Assembly (NCBI RefSeq): GCF_000379105.1
Contig: NZ_KB900609.1
Location: forward strand, 4,700,644 to 4,764,643
Direction: 5' to 3'
DNA: 64,000 nt
From: Methylobacterium sp. WSM2598
GTDB lineage: Bacteria > Pseudomonadota > Alphaproteobacteria > Rhizobiales > Beijerinckiaceae
In this document: one piece after another, positions 25,729-34,958 of the stretch
How positions within the stretch are numbered: position 1 is the first letter of the stretch
Layout: the number at the start of each line of letters is the position of its first letter
Program-made: the position numbers and the translations under genes
Notes under the pieces: generated by a model
Told to the model about the DNA's origin: nothing
Databases searched by the model: none
The model's input: only the letters and a program-made list of their open reading frames with translations

Positions 25729-27911
25729 CGGGCGATCTCCAGCATGCCGGACCGCGGGGCCCGCCGCGCCCGCAGCGGGCCGACCGCGACCCTGGAGCGG
25801 TTGAGGACCACGCCCACGGACCGGTCGGCGATGCCCGGGCAGGTGGCGAAGACCCGCTCGACCGCATCGAGGCTGGTGCGGCCGGAGGCCAGCGTGAGGA
25901 TGAAGCCGTCGATGACCTCGGCGATCGCCCTCGCGTCGACCGCGCAGAGGACCGCCGGGATGTCGATCACCACGTAGTCGTAGCGCCCGCGCGCCTCGGT
26001 CAGCAGGCGCCGCAGCCCGACCGAGGCCAGGATCTCGACCGGGTGGGCGGGCGGCGCGCCGACGCTCCCGGGCAGGAGGTCGAAGCCGAGCGGGGTCGGC
26101 ACCACGCAGCGGGCGAGCGGGTGCTGCCGGCCCACCGCCTCGTCGAGGCCGATCGCCCCCTCGCCCGCGAATTGCGCCGAGAGGCCGCCGCCGTGCAGGT
26201 CGGCGTCGATCAGGAGCACGCGGGCCCGCATCTCGGCCGCCAGGGCCGCGAAATTGGCCGCCACCGTCGATTTCCCGTCGCGGTCGCAGGGAGAGACGAC
26301 CCCGACCACCCGGCAGCTCTCGCGGCCGAGGGCGTGGTCGACGGCGATCTTGGCCGCGCGCAGGGTCTCGAGCGCCGCGGGCGAGGCGTCCGGGCCTGCG
26401 ATGAGCAGCGGGATCCCGGCGGAAGGCCGCGCCCGTCGGCCCGGCAGAGGCAGGCGGCGCCCCTCGGTGGGCGGCAGGGGACCGAGGAAGGGCTGACCGA
26501 GGCCGGCGATCTGCGTCGGCCAGCGGATGCGCCGGTCGAACATCTCCCGCAGGAAGGCCGCCGCGATGCCCGCGGCGAGCCCGCCGGCGCTGGCCAGGAG
26601 CAGGACCAGGGTCGTCCGGGGCGAGGACTTGGCGAGCGGCGGCACCGCCGCACTCACCAGCCGCGCCTCCGTGACCGGCAGCGCCTGCTGCTGCAGGAAG
26701 GAGCTGACGCGCGAGACCCGGTTCTGCAGCGCCTCGAAGGTGGAGCGGGCGGCCTCGGCCGCGCGGGCGAGCTGCTGCTCGCGGCCGTTCGGGCCGGGAT
26801 CCGTGCCCGCCGCGAGGTCGCCGAGGCGCCGCGCCAGCAGCCCGTCGCGGCGCTGGGCGAGACCGATCGCGGCCTGGCGGTCGTCCACGAGCCGGCGCAG
26901 CCGCGCGCGCAGGGCCTCGGCCTCGGCCGGGCTCGGCCCCGGGCCGGCCATCGCCGCCGCGAGGTGCGAGACCTCGGGGTCGTCGACCTCGTCGAGGCGC
27001 TTGCGGGTGGCGGCGGCGGTGTCCCCGCCCTCCAGGGCGGCCAGCGTCGCCTGGGCGGCGGCGAGGCCCGCGCGGCCCCGCTCCAGGCTCTCGGCCGCGG
27101 CGCGCCGCATCGCCTCGATCGAGGCGCGCTCCCAGGCGATGTCCGCCGCGCTCACGGGCTCGGCCCCGGGGCTCGACGCGCCGGCATGGGCCCGGAACTC
27201 CTTGAGGGCGCGCTCGGCCGCCTCGGCCTCGTCCCGCACTTCCTTCAGGCGCCGCTGCATCCAGTCGGTGGTGCGCTGGCTCGATTCCATCCGGCTGCTG
27301 AGCTGGTCCTGGATGTAGGCCTCCGCCACGGCGTTGGCGATCGCGGCCGACTTCTTCGGGTCCCGCGTGGTCGCGTTGATCTCGGCGAGGAAGCTGCGGC
27401 CGGTGCGGGTGATCTTGAGCGTGCGCTCGAGCGTCCCCGCCGCGACCTGGCGCAGGTCGGGCGGCTCCGCGGATCCGCTGCTGGCCTCCACCAGGGACAG
27501 GAGCCGGCCCTTGAGCGCGTCGAGGAGCGAGGGACCGCTGCCGACGAATTCGGGGTCGCCCTGGAGGCCGAGCTTGTCGACCACGTCGGTCGCGATCTTC
27601 CGGGACTTGAGGATCTCGATCTGGCTGTCCACCACGGCCGGATCGATGGTCGGCTCGGCGCTGACCTGGGCGGGGGAGGGGGGCGTCAGCTTGGTGTCGA
27701 GCACCAGGATGCCGGTCGCCATGAACAGCGGCGTCGCGGTCGCCAGGTAGGCGAGCGCGGCGGTGAGGCAGGCCACGAACACGCAAGCCGCCAGGATGCG
27801 GCGCCGGCGCAGAACGTCCAGGATCGCCGCCACGTCCCAGCGCTCATCGCGCTCCAGCCGGGGTGAGGCCGAGTCGACGTGCAGACGCAGCTGGTTCGGC
27901 TTTATGTTCAT
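25725..27911 (-). CDS. GumC/Wzc-like polysaccharide co-polymerase with BY-kinase-like domain
   Basis: 728-residue inner-membrane protein setting chain length and coupling polymerisation to export. A Wzz domain starts near residue 25, with transmembrane helices at about 39-60 and 433-453 flanking a periplasmic coiled coil. The cytoplasmic domain has a P-loop-like SPCDRDGKST (540-549), Walker A' VLLIDADLHG (566-573) and Walker B DYVVIDIP (646-652). The P-loop lacks the usual first glycine, and the C-terminus has no tyrosine cluster, so autophosphorylation is doubtful. First gene of the leftward operon. Confidence 0.88.
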   Translation of the reverse strand: MNIKPNQLRLHVDSASPRLERDERWDVAAILDVLRRRRILAACVFVACLTAALAYLATATPLFMATGILVLDTKLTPPSPAQVSAEPTIDPAVVDSQIEILKSRKIATDVVDKLGLQGDPEFVGSGPSLLDALKGRLLSLVEASSGSAEPPDLRQVAAGTLERTLKITRTGRSFLAEINATTRDPKKSAAIANAVAEAYIQDQLSSRMESSQRTTDWMQRRLKEVRDEAEAAERALKEFRAHAGASSPGAEPVSAADIAWERASIEAMRRAAAESLERGRAGLAAAQATLAALEGGDTAAATRKRLDEVDDPEVSHLAAAMAGPGPSPAEAEALRARLRRLVDDRQAAIGLAQRRDGLLARRLGDLAAGTDPGPNGREQQLARAAEAARSTFEALQNRVSRVSSFLQQQALPVTEARLVSAAVPPLAKSSPRTTLVLLLASAGGLAAGIAAAFLREMFDRRIRWPTQIAGLGQPFLGPLPPTEGRRLPLPGRRARPSAGIPLLIAGPDASPAALETLRAAKIAVDHALGRESCRVVGVVSPCDRDGKSTVAANFAALAAEMRARVLLIDADLHGGGLSAQFAGEGAIGLDEAVGRQHPLARCVVPTPLGFDLLPGSVGAPPAHPVEILASVGLRRLLTEARGRYDYVVIDIPAVLCAVDARAIAEVIDGFILTLASGRTSLDAVERVFATCPGIADRSVGVVLNRSRVAVGPLRARRAPRSGMLEIAR

Positions 27912-29064
27912 GGCCACCCTTGCGCGCTCGGTACTCGCAGGACGCGGCCGACCGGCCCTGCACAACAGCGGGAATTTTGCCGGCGATACGGCGTATCGGG
28001 CTGAAGCCCTGCGCAACTCGGCGGCTGATCTGCGCCGACTTGCTGGCGAGGTGTCGATTCGAGCAGATCTGCTTGGCGTACAGGTCGCAATGCCGGCCGC
28101 TTGCTGCCTCGAAAGGGTTAACACCGGTCGAACGGGTTTCACAACCCGCCGCGCCGGATTGGCGAAGCGTTGCCGTTCCGAATGCACGTTCCAGGCGAGC
28201 CGGCGGATTTTTTCCGGGAACCAAACGCCGTCTCGGTGCATGGCGAAGCGGCCCGGCCCGGCCGTTGGGGTTTTTGTTGCAACGCGAGAGGGTTCCCGGC
28301 CAGGGCGTTCGGGAGGTTGTGCGGCCCGTATCGGGCGGACAGTCCAGCCGGGACCCGGATCGACCCTCTCGTTGCCGGTTAAGACATGCTCAAAACGATG
28401 ACCAGGGTTGTGATTTCAGCATGACGGGAGCGGCCGAAGGCGGCGCTCGGCGCGGCCGACCCGCCGGGCCGGTCGCACCGCCCCGGATCCGCGACGATTG
28501 GATTCGCAAGCCTTATCAGAGGGCGAAGCGGGCCCCGCCTTGCCCCACGGGGCGCAGCCTCGCGGCCTCTTTGCATTTTTCGCATGTCTGCTCTGCTTTG
28601 CAAGCATAATGCGCGCCGATGTCGGTGGCGGCGACCCGACATTTCGTGGAACAGGCCCGTTTCTTGCATTCTCTGAGAAGTACGGGTGCTGTCTCGCATA
28701 GGCGAAAGGCCGGGCCGCCGCATCCTCGGTGCTGCGTCTTCTTGAACTGGTCCAGCGGGGGCAGGGGAAGCCGCATACCTCTTGTGTCGCGCGGCATTTC
28801 TTGGAACGGTTCGGGGGGAAAGGGACTTCTAGCCCCGGTTCGCGGCGGGGGATGGCTTCGCCGTCTCTCGCCCTTCGGTTGTGCACTGCACAATCGAAGT
28901 TGTGACAGCCGCCGCGTCCGGTCGCTCCCCGCGGGCCGCCCGGACCCGTCCAGCATCAGGGTCGCCCGACGCGGGACCCGTCCGAACGAGGGATCCGGAA
29001 TGCGACGAGGCCGGTCGCACGACCGCAGGAAGCCCGCCACGCGCCGCGAAAGGGAGTACCCCGC
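27912..29064. promoter_or_regulatory. 1.15-kb divergent regulatory region of the EPS locus
   Basis: No convincing gene lies between the two outward-reading EPS operons; short frames here have no RBS or recognisable product. The region is less GC-rich than its surroundings and contains T-rich patches (TTTTTTCC near 28208, GGGGTTTTTGTTG near 28267, GCATTTTTCGCATG near 28573). The likely promoters of both operons are here, with far more space than simple promoters need. Confidence 0.6.
28879..28893. promoter_or_regulatory. 15-bp perfect palindrome, candidate operator
   Basis: TTGTGCA-C-TGCACAA is perfectly symmetric about one base and lies about 170 bp before the export-protein gene, followed by a half-site-like GTTGTGAC. 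It looks like a dimeric regulator site. No regulator can be assigned. Confidence 0.5.
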
Positions 29065-30336
29065 ATGGTGAACCAGGCCCCGCGCCGCCCGTCCCGCACG
29101 AGGGCGGGCCTCGTCCTGGGGGCGGTCCTCGCCCTCGCGGCGCATCCCGCCGCGGCGGCCTACCTGATCGCGCCGGGCGACACGCTCTCGATCGAGGCGG
29201 TCGCGGTGCCCGAACTGAAGGCCAAGAGCGTCGTCAACGGCGACGGCGAGGTCACGGTGCCGCTGGTCGGCCAGGTCCCGGTCGCCGGGCTGAGCCTCGC
29301 CGAGGCGCGGGCGAAGATCCAGTCGCTCCTGCCGTCGAAGGAGATCCGCCGCCGCACCGACGACGGCCGGGAATTTCCGCTGATCCTCTCGGCCTCCGAG
29401 ATCAACGTCGCGATCCTGGAATATCGACCGGTCTACCTGAACGGCGACGTGGCCAAGCCGGGCGAGCAGCCCTACCGGCCGGGCATGACCGTGCGCCAGA
29501 CCGTGGCGCTGGCCGGGGGCTTCGACATCCTCCGCTTCAAGATGGACAACCCGTTCCTGCAGCTGTCGGACCTGCGCGACGCCTACAACACGGCCTGGAT
29601 CGACTACGCCAAGGAGCAGCAGCGGCTCTCGCGCCTGCGGGCCGAGCTCGACGGCAAGGGGGAGCTCGACCGCAAGGCGGTGATCGAGACGCCCGTCGCG
29701 CCCTCCGTGGCGAAGGAGCTCTCGGAGGGCGAGCGCGCGATCCTGACGACGCGCAACGAGGACATCGCCAAGGAGAAGCGCTACCTGACCGAGGCCGCCG
29801 CCAAGGAGAACGAGCGGGCCTCGGTGCTCAGCGAGCAGGAGCGGCGCGAGAAGGAAGGCGTCCAGTCGGACACTGACGATCTCAAGCGCTACCAGGAATT
29901 GTTCGATCGCGGCAACGTGCCGATGCCGCGCCTCGTCGAGGCGCGCCGCACGGTCCTGCTCTCGGCCACCCGCGCCCTCCAGACCATGGCGGTCCTCGCC
30001 TCGGTCGAGCGCGAGAAGGGCGATCTCGGCCGCAAGCTCCAGCGGGTCGACGACACCCGGCGCCTCGAGGTGCTGCGCGAGATCCAGGACTCGACCGCCA
30101 AGCTGGCGGCGATCCGCAGCCGGCTCCAGGCGGTCAGCGAGAAGCTGCGCTACACCGGAATGGTCAAGTCCCAGCTGGTGCGCGGCTTCGACAGCCAGCC
30201 GCAGATCTCGATCTTCCGCAGGTCCGGCGGCAAGACGGCCCGGATCCCGGCGGATCACGACACCGAGCTGCAGCCCGGCGACGTGGTCGAGGTCGCCTTG
30301 CAGGCCGAGGAGCCGCCCGAGGTGCCGACCCGCTGA
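29065..30336 (+). CDS. Outer-membrane polysaccharide export protein (OPX, ExoF-like)
   Basis: 423 residues. A signal peptide ends near HPAAAA. The Poly_export domain begins at once (YLIAPGDTLSIEAVAVPELK, then DGEVTVPLVGQVPVAGLSL), followed by a SLBB-like segment (VYLNGDVAKPGEQPYRPGMT) and a long Glu/Arg-rich coiled coil to about residue 370. No lipobox cysteine is visible, unlike Wza, but as in ExoF-type rhizobial exporters. It should form the exit channel working with the GumC-like protein encoded divergently. Confidence 0.88.
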   Translation: MVNQAPRRPSRTRAGLVLGAVLALAAHPAAAAYLIAPGDTLSIEAVAVPELKAKSVVNGDGEVTVPLVGQVPVAGLSLAEARAKIQSLLPSKEIRRRTDDGREFPLILSASEINVAILEYRPVYLNGDVAKPGEQPYRPGMTVRQTVALAGGFDILRFKMDNPFLQLSDLRDAYNTAWIDYAKEQQRLSRLRAELDGKGELDRKAVIETPVAPSVAKELSEGERAILTTRNEDIAKEKRYLTEAAAKENERASVLSEQERREKEGVQSDTDDLKRYQELFDRGNVPMPRLVEARRTVLLSATRALQTMAVLASVEREKGDLGRKLQRVDDTRRLEVLREIQDSTAKLAAIRSRLQAVSEKLRYTGMVKSQLVRGFDSQPQISIFRRSGGKTARIPADHDTELQPGDVVEVALQAEEPPEVPTR

Positions 30337-30380
30337 CGCGGGTGCCGACCCGCTGACGCGGGTGCCGGCCCGCCGACGCG
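30321..30380. repeat. 20-bp tandem repeat spanning a stop codon
   Basis: Two exact 20-bp copies (GGTGCCGACCCGCTGACGCG) and a third with two changes. The first contains the TGA stop of the export-protein gene, so the gene end is part of the repeat. Confidence 0.85.
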
Positions 30381-30416
30381 CGGGTCCCTCGCCGCCCCAC
30401 CCGCCGGAGCCCCGCC

Positions 30417-31706
30417 ATGCCGCCCGTCCCGACCCACGCGGTCGCGCTGCCCTCCTTCCTCAGGCCCGTCCCGGCCCCGGCGGCGGCGCGGGGCGCCGTG
30501 CTGGAGCACGTCCCCTTCGGGATCCTCGCCGGGGGGATGCTGTTCAACGCCGCGCTCGCCTACGTGAACGGCAACGTCACCGGGCTCTCGCCCGGCATCG
30601 TCATCGGGGCCGAGATCGTGCTGATCGGCGCCGCCCTGCTCGTCGCCGTGGCGCATTACCGGCCGAGCATGACGCTCTCGGTCGCGCTGATCGCCTGGCT
30701 CTTCGTGTTCATGACGCTGCGGGCGGTGGCCGTCGATCCGGCCACGAGCGTGAAGTACTTCCGCGACATCCTGATCGCGCCGGTCTTCATGATGCTCGGC
30801 CTGTGCACGCGCACGCGCTACCTGAACCGCTACCTCCTCGCCATCCACAGCGTCGTGTTCGTCTTCGGGGTGATCGAGGCCTTCAACGTCGAGGCCTACT
30901 CGGCGCTGTTCCGGGTGAAGGACTACTTCATCGCGACCCGCGGGCTGACCGAGGAGAATTTCTGGAACACGGATTCCGACCTGTTCGTGAGCGCGACCCG
31001 GCCCGATGCGCGCTTCCTCAGCATCGCCGACCAGATCATGGACGCGCACCGGGTCTCGTCGGTCTTCCTCGAGCCGGTCTCGCTCGGCGCCTATTGCGTG
31101 ATCATCGCGGCCTACATCTTCTCGCGCTGGGAGCGGTTGAGCCCATCCTGCCGCACCTACCTCCTGGCGACGAACTTCTTCCTGATGGTGGCCTGCGACG
31201 GGCGCCTCGCCCTGGTCTCGTTCTTCGCGATCCTGCTGGTGAGCGTGGTGTGGCGGTTCCTGCCGCGGGTGGTGCCTCTCCTCTACCTGCCGGGCGCGCT
31301 GGTCGCCTCCTTCCTGTTCGTCGGCGTGACCGGGATCGCGGGCGGCAGCGACGACTTCCCGGGCCGCGTCGCCTGGACGGTCGACCTCCTGCACGTCTAC
31401 GACGTGCCCGAGTTCCTCGGCCTCTCGGACAAGCTGATCTACAAGGCGGTCGACAGCGGCGTCAGCTACATCATCACGACGCAGTCGCTCCTCGGCCTCG
31501 CCCTGTTCTGGCTCTACTGCACCTTCTCCACCGCCTACCGGACCCGGGCACAGATCCGCTACGCGCACGCGCTCTGCCTCTACGTGGCCTTCAACTCACT
31601 GGTGAGCTACGGCTTCCTCAGCATCAAGACCGCCTCCCTGCTGTGGATGCTCAAGGGCATGCTGGAGAGCGAGGGCGAGGCGGAGAGCGGCGGGATGCGC
31701 CCATGA
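30417..31706 (+). CDS. Wzy-like EPS polymerase / O-antigen ligase-type membrane protein
   Basis: 429 residues with about ten transmembrane helices and a large periplasmic loop (about residues 165-220) that includes RVSSVFLEPVSLGAY, like the R-x-S-(x)-F-x-E-P motif seen in Wzy/WaaL-type polymerases. It would join flipped repeat units into polymer. Placement between the export protein and a glycosyltransferase supports this. Its stop overlaps the next gene's ATG. Polymerase versus ligase cannot be settled by eye. Confidence 0.78.
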   Translation: MPPVPTHAVALPSFLRPVPAPAAARGAVLEHVPFGILAGGMLFNAALAYVNGNVTGLSPGIVIGAEIVLIGAALLVAVAHYRPSMTLSVALIAWLFVFMTLRAVAVDPATSVKYFRDILIAPVFMMLGLCTRTRYLNRYLLAIHSVVFVFGVIEAFNVEAYSALFRVKDYFIATRGLTEENFWNTDSDLFVSATRPDARFLSIADQIMDAHRVSSVFLEPVSLGAYCVIIAAYIFSRWERLSPSCRTYLLATNFFLMVACDGRLALVSFFAILLVSVVWRFLPRVVPLLYLPGALVASFLFVGVTGIAGGSDDFPGRVAWTVDLLHVYDVPEFLGLSDKLIYKAVDSGVSYIITTQSLLGLALFWLYCTFSTAYRTRAQIRYAHALCLYVAFNSLVSYGFLSIKTASLLWMLKGMLESEGEAESGGMRP

Positions 31707-32842
31707 GCGGCCCGACCCTGCCGCTCGGCCCCCGCCCCACCCTCGTCGTCGACCGCACCCATCTGAGCCGGCGCGCCTCGGGGATCGAGCGGATCACCCG
31801 CGAGCTGTTCAGCGAGGAGGCCCTGGCACCCTTGCCGGTGACCGGCTGGACCTCGCGGGGGAGCCGGCCCGCGATGATCCGGGAGCAGATGCTGCGGATG
31901 CCGGCCGCCGCCCTGGCCCATCCGCGCAGCCTGTGGCTGTTCTCCGGCTACCCGCCCTCGCCGGTTTTCGCGGCGCTGCCGGAGCGCAGCGTGCTCTACG
32001 TCAACGACCTGTTCCTGCTCACGCGGCGCCACGAGCTCAACCGGGCCGCGCGGCTCTACATGGTGCCGCCCTTCCGGCTTGCGCTGCGACGGCTCCGCAA
32101 CTTCCTGGTCCTTTCGGAGACGACGGGCGCGACCCTGCGGCCCTGGATCCGGCCGGACGCGACCGTGCTGCTCTACCGCCCGCCGATCCGCAACGTCTTC
32201 TCCCTCTCGGACGCGCTCCCGGAGGAGGCCGGGGCGGGGGACCGGGAGGACCCGAACCGGCCGCTCGTGGTCGGCGCCATGGGCACGATCGAGCCGCGCA
32301 AGAACTACTCCGGCGCCGCCGCCCTCTGCGCGGCCCTCTCGCGCCGGCTCGGCCGCCCGGTCGAGCTGCGGATCATCGGCCGGCCGGGCTGGGGCGGCGA
32401 GGCCGAGACGCTGGCGCGCCTGCCCCATGTCAGGCCGCTCGGCTTCCTCGACGACGACGAGGCGCGCCGGGCAATCGGCGCCTTCGACCTGTTCCTGATG
32501 AGTTCGCACGACGAGGGGCTGGGGCTGCCGCTGCTCGAGATGCAGTTCGCCGGGCTCCTGGTGGTGGCGCCGGACAAGCCGGTCTTCCACGAGGTGCTCG
32601 GAGCCTCGGGGCTGCGGGTTCCGATCGGCGATCCGGAGGCGGCGGCGGCGGCCGTGGCCGCGGCCCTGGCCCGTCCGGACTGGCGGCGCGAGGCGCGCGA
32701 GGCGGCCCGGCACAACCTCGCGCGCTGGAACCGGCAGGCGGCGGGAGACCGGGAGGCCGTGGTGGACTTCCTCGGGCGCCGGCTCGCGGCGCTCGCGGGG
32801 GGCCGAGGCGGGGAGGCGGACGCCCGCGATCCCGCCCGCTGA
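31703..32842 (+). CDS. Glycosyltransferase family 4 (EPS locus)
   Basis: 379 residues, GT-B fold. Early segment LVVDRTHLSRRASGIERITR, then LYVNDLFLLTRRHELNRAAR, and donor-site motifs VVGAMGTIEPRKNYSGAA and SSHDEGLGLPLLEMQFAG. The start overlaps the upstream stop (ATGA). An Ala/Arg-rich C-terminal helix ends the protein. Together with three other transferases and the priming enzyme it implies a repeat unit of roughly four to six sugars. Confidence 0.88.
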   Translation: MSGPTLPLGPRPTLVVDRTHLSRRASGIERITRELFSEEALAPLPVTGWTSRGSRPAMIREQMLRMPAAALAHPRSLWLFSGYPPSPVFAALPERSVLYVNDLFLLTRRHELNRAARLYMVPPFRLALRRLRNFLVLSETTGATLRPWIRPDATVLLYRPPIRNVFSLSDALPEEAGAGDREDPNRPLVVGAMGTIEPRKNYSGAAALCAALSRRLGRPVELRIIGRPGWGGEAETLARLPHVRPLGFLDDDEARRAIGAFDLFLMSSHDEGLGLPLLEMQFAGLLVVAPDKPVFHEVLGASGLRVPIGDPEAAAAAVAAALARPDWRREAREAARHNLARWNRQAAGDREAVVDFLGRRLAALAGGRGGEADARDPAR

Positions 32843-32957
32843 GCCGGAATCGGCCGTGCGGGGGCCGCCGAGCACGCCGCGCGGATCCGGTTTCTCCCCC
32901 GCCTCGACTTGAGGTAGGGAGCCTCCGGTGCGGTTCTCAGCCCGGCCGGTGTGACCT

Positions 32958-34121
32958 TTGAGCAGTGACGAGCCCGAAGCGCGGGATCCGGCGAAGCGGG
33001 CACCCGAGGCCCCGGATCGGCGAGAGCCGCCGCCGGCGGATCACGGCCCGAGCCTGGAGCAGCGCCTGGCGCGGGCCACGGCGCGCGCCGCGCGCCAGGA
33101 GGAGCTGTTTCACGAGCTCATCGAGCGCTGCCCCTTCGGGATCTACATCGTCGACGCGGATTTCACGATCGCCTCGATGAACCACCGTTCGCAGGACGGC
33201 GCCTTCCGCAACGTGCGCCCGCTGATCGGCCGCCCCTTCGCCGAGGCCATGCGGATCCTCTGGCCGGAGGAGGTGGCGCAGGAGATCATCGGCCATTTCC
33301 GGGACACGCTCGACACCGGCGTTCCCTTCTACTCGCGCGCCTTCTACCGGCCCCGCCAGGACGTGCCGGGCACCGAAGGCTACGAGTGGGAGCTGCAGCG
33401 GACGCGGTTGCCCGACGGCCGGTTCGGCGTGATCTGCTACTACTACGATTCAACCGAGCTGCGCCGGGCCCAGCAGCAGATCGCGGACGACCAGAGGCGG
33501 CTTCGGCTGATGGTCGAGGAGCTCAACCACCGCGTCAAGAACACCCTGGCGATCGTTCAGTCGCTCGCCCTGCAGACCTTCCGGGAAGTGGAGGGGGCCG
33601 GCGCCGCCCGATCGGCGTTCGAGGGCCGCCTGCAAGCCCTGTCGCACGCTCACGACGTGCTGACGCGCGTGCATTGGAGGGCCGCCGACCTCGGCGAGAT
33701 CGTCGCGACCGCGGCGACGGCGTGCGGCGTCGAGGGCCGCGTCTCGGCGAGCGGCCCGCCGGTGGCCCTGCAGCCGCGCACCGCCGTTACCATGGCGATG
33801 GCCCTGCACGAGCTGGTCACGAACGCCATCAAGTACGGCGCGCTCGCGCGCGACGGGGGCGAGATCCTGGTCGCCTGGAGCGTGACCGAGGATCCGCCCC
33901 GGCGGCTGCTCTGGCGCTGGGAGGAGCGCGGCGGTCCGCCGGTTCACCCGCCCGCGCGCCGGGGATTCGGCACGCGCATGCTGGAGAGGGCCCTCGCCGG
34001 TGAGCTCAACGGTCGGGTGCGGATGGACTTCCGCCCCGAGGGCCTCGTCTGCACCATCGACACGCCGCTCGGCGGCGAGCTGCTGCCCGCGGGCCCGGGC
34101 CCGGACGCTGCGCCGCTCTGA
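32958..34121 (+). CDS. HWE-type sensor histidine kinase with PAS domain
   Basis: 387 residues, soluble. A PAS fold at about 50-170 (LFHELIERCPFGIYIVDADF; GVICYYYDSTELRRAQQQ) leads into an HWE/HisKA_2 transmitter with the phospho-acceptor His191 in VEELNHRVKNTLAIVQSLA. The N box is ALHELVTNAIKYGAL and a late G box is RRGFGTRML. This class signals in alphaproteobacterial light, stress and general-stress pathways. The proposed TTG start (TTGAGCAGTGAC) lacks a strong SD, so the N-terminus is uncertain. No response regulator is adjacent. Confidence 0.88.
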   Translation: MSSDEPEARDPAKRAPEAPDRREPPPADHGPSLEQRLARATARAARQEELFHELIERCPFGIYIVDADFTIASMNHRSQDGAFRNVRPLIGRPFAEAMRILWPEEVAQEIIGHFRDTLDTGVPFYSRAFYRPRQDVPGTEGYEWELQRTRLPDGRFGVICYYYDSTELRRAQQQIADDQRRLRLMVEELNHRVKNTLAIVQSLALQTFREVEGAGAARSAFEGRLQALSHAHDVLTRVHWRAADLGEIVATAATACGVEGRVSASGPPVALQPRTAVTMAMALHELVTNAIKYGALARDGGEILVAWSVTEDPPRRLLWRWEERGGPPVHPPARRGFGTRMLERALAGELNGRVRMDFRPEGLVCTIDTPLGGELLPAGPGPDAAPL

Positions 34122-34298
34122 GCATCCGGTCGCCGGCTGCCCGGACTCCGCCGTCTCCGCCCCGGTCGGGCAGGCCCGAACGGGTCCGGAAGCGGAGCCG
34201 TGACCGCGGACAGGCGCTGCCGGACCGATCACGGGGACTCCGTCCGACGCCCATCCCGCGCCCGTCGGAGCAGGACGCCGGGAGCCGGGATCGTGCGC

Positions 34299-34378
34299 GA
34301 GCGCGGCGCCTGAGCGACGCCGACATCCGCATGGCCGAAATCGGAGATGGCGAAGCCATCAACCGGATGGCGTATGAA
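34299..34378 (+). repeat. Dispersed intergenic element, copy 1
   Basis: About 80 bp, GCGCGGCGCCTGAGCGACGC then CGACATCCGCATGGCCGAAA, ending ACCGGATGGCGTATGA. It matches the element near 55.98 kb closely and those near 43.0 and 63.7 kb more distantly. It lies 177 bp after the HWE kinase stop, in the same sense. Confidence 0.85.
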
Positions 34379-34398
34379 CCGATCGGGCGGACGTCGGA

Positions 34399-34725
34399 TC
34401 AGTGCAGGCCGGGGGGCTCGTCCGCCGAGCCGTGCGGGGAGACGAGGGTCTTCTGCGCCGGGTTGGCCTTGAGCAGGGCGGCCCGCGCGCCCTCCAGAAC
34501 CTGTCCGGCGATCACGTAGCTGGTCTGCAGCACGAGGACCGGCAGGCAGGCCAGGCCGAGCGCGGTCGGGAGCGGCTCGCCCCAGGCCACGAGGCCGATC
34601 GCGGCCCCGAGGAACAGCAGCACGCTCGCCAGGAGCATCGGCAACCACGGGCAGAACCGCGCCATGACGGCCCCGATCGCCGCGACACCTGCCAGAGATA
34701 CCACCATGATCATCGCGAAAACCAC
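34399..34725 (-). CDS. Small membrane hypothetical protein
   Basis: About 108 residues with three hydrophobic segments (AMIMVVSLAGVAAIGAVMA, LPMLLASVLLFLGAAIGLVA, ALGLACLPVLVLQTSYVIAG) and a short hydrophilic C-terminus rich in Ala, Pro and His. I do not recognise the family. The start may be GTG at 34725 or the ATG 12 bases inside; neither has a strong SD. It stands alone between the HWE kinase and another hypothetical gene. Confidence 0.6.
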   Translation of the reverse strand: MVFAMIMVVSLAGVAAIGAVMARFCPWLPMLLASVLLFLGAAIGLVAWGEPLPTALGLACLPVLVLQTSYVIAGQVLEGARAALLKANPAQKTLVSPHGSADEPPGLH

Positions 34726-34940
34726 GCGGCGAAGCAGCCCGCAGCGCGCCGGTCTCGCCCTGTACGGGTATTATTCAGGCCTAGCACGCGGCCGTCCCTC
34801 CGGCAACGGCTTTCAGAATGGCTGAATTGTGGCCATCATCCAGTTCAGAACACAGTTCTACCACAGTCAAGGGCGTTGTGCGGAAGCGCTGAAATCCAGC
34901 CTATGCTTCCATTCACGCTGCGTGGGCAGGACCGAACCGG

Positions 34941-34958
34941 TGATGCAGTGTTGCATCA
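34941..34958. terminator. Short hairpin at a gene end
   Basis: TGATGCA and TGCATCA form a 7-bp stem with a GTGT loop that includes the stop codon of the adjoining minus-strand gene. The surrounding 230-bp gap (34726-34955) is relatively AT-rich and shows no gene. Confidence 0.35.

Noticed and set aside
27763..28609. Several short plus- and minus-strand frames in the EPS control gap
   Set aside because: No ribosome sites, no recognisable products, and they overlap one another in several frames.
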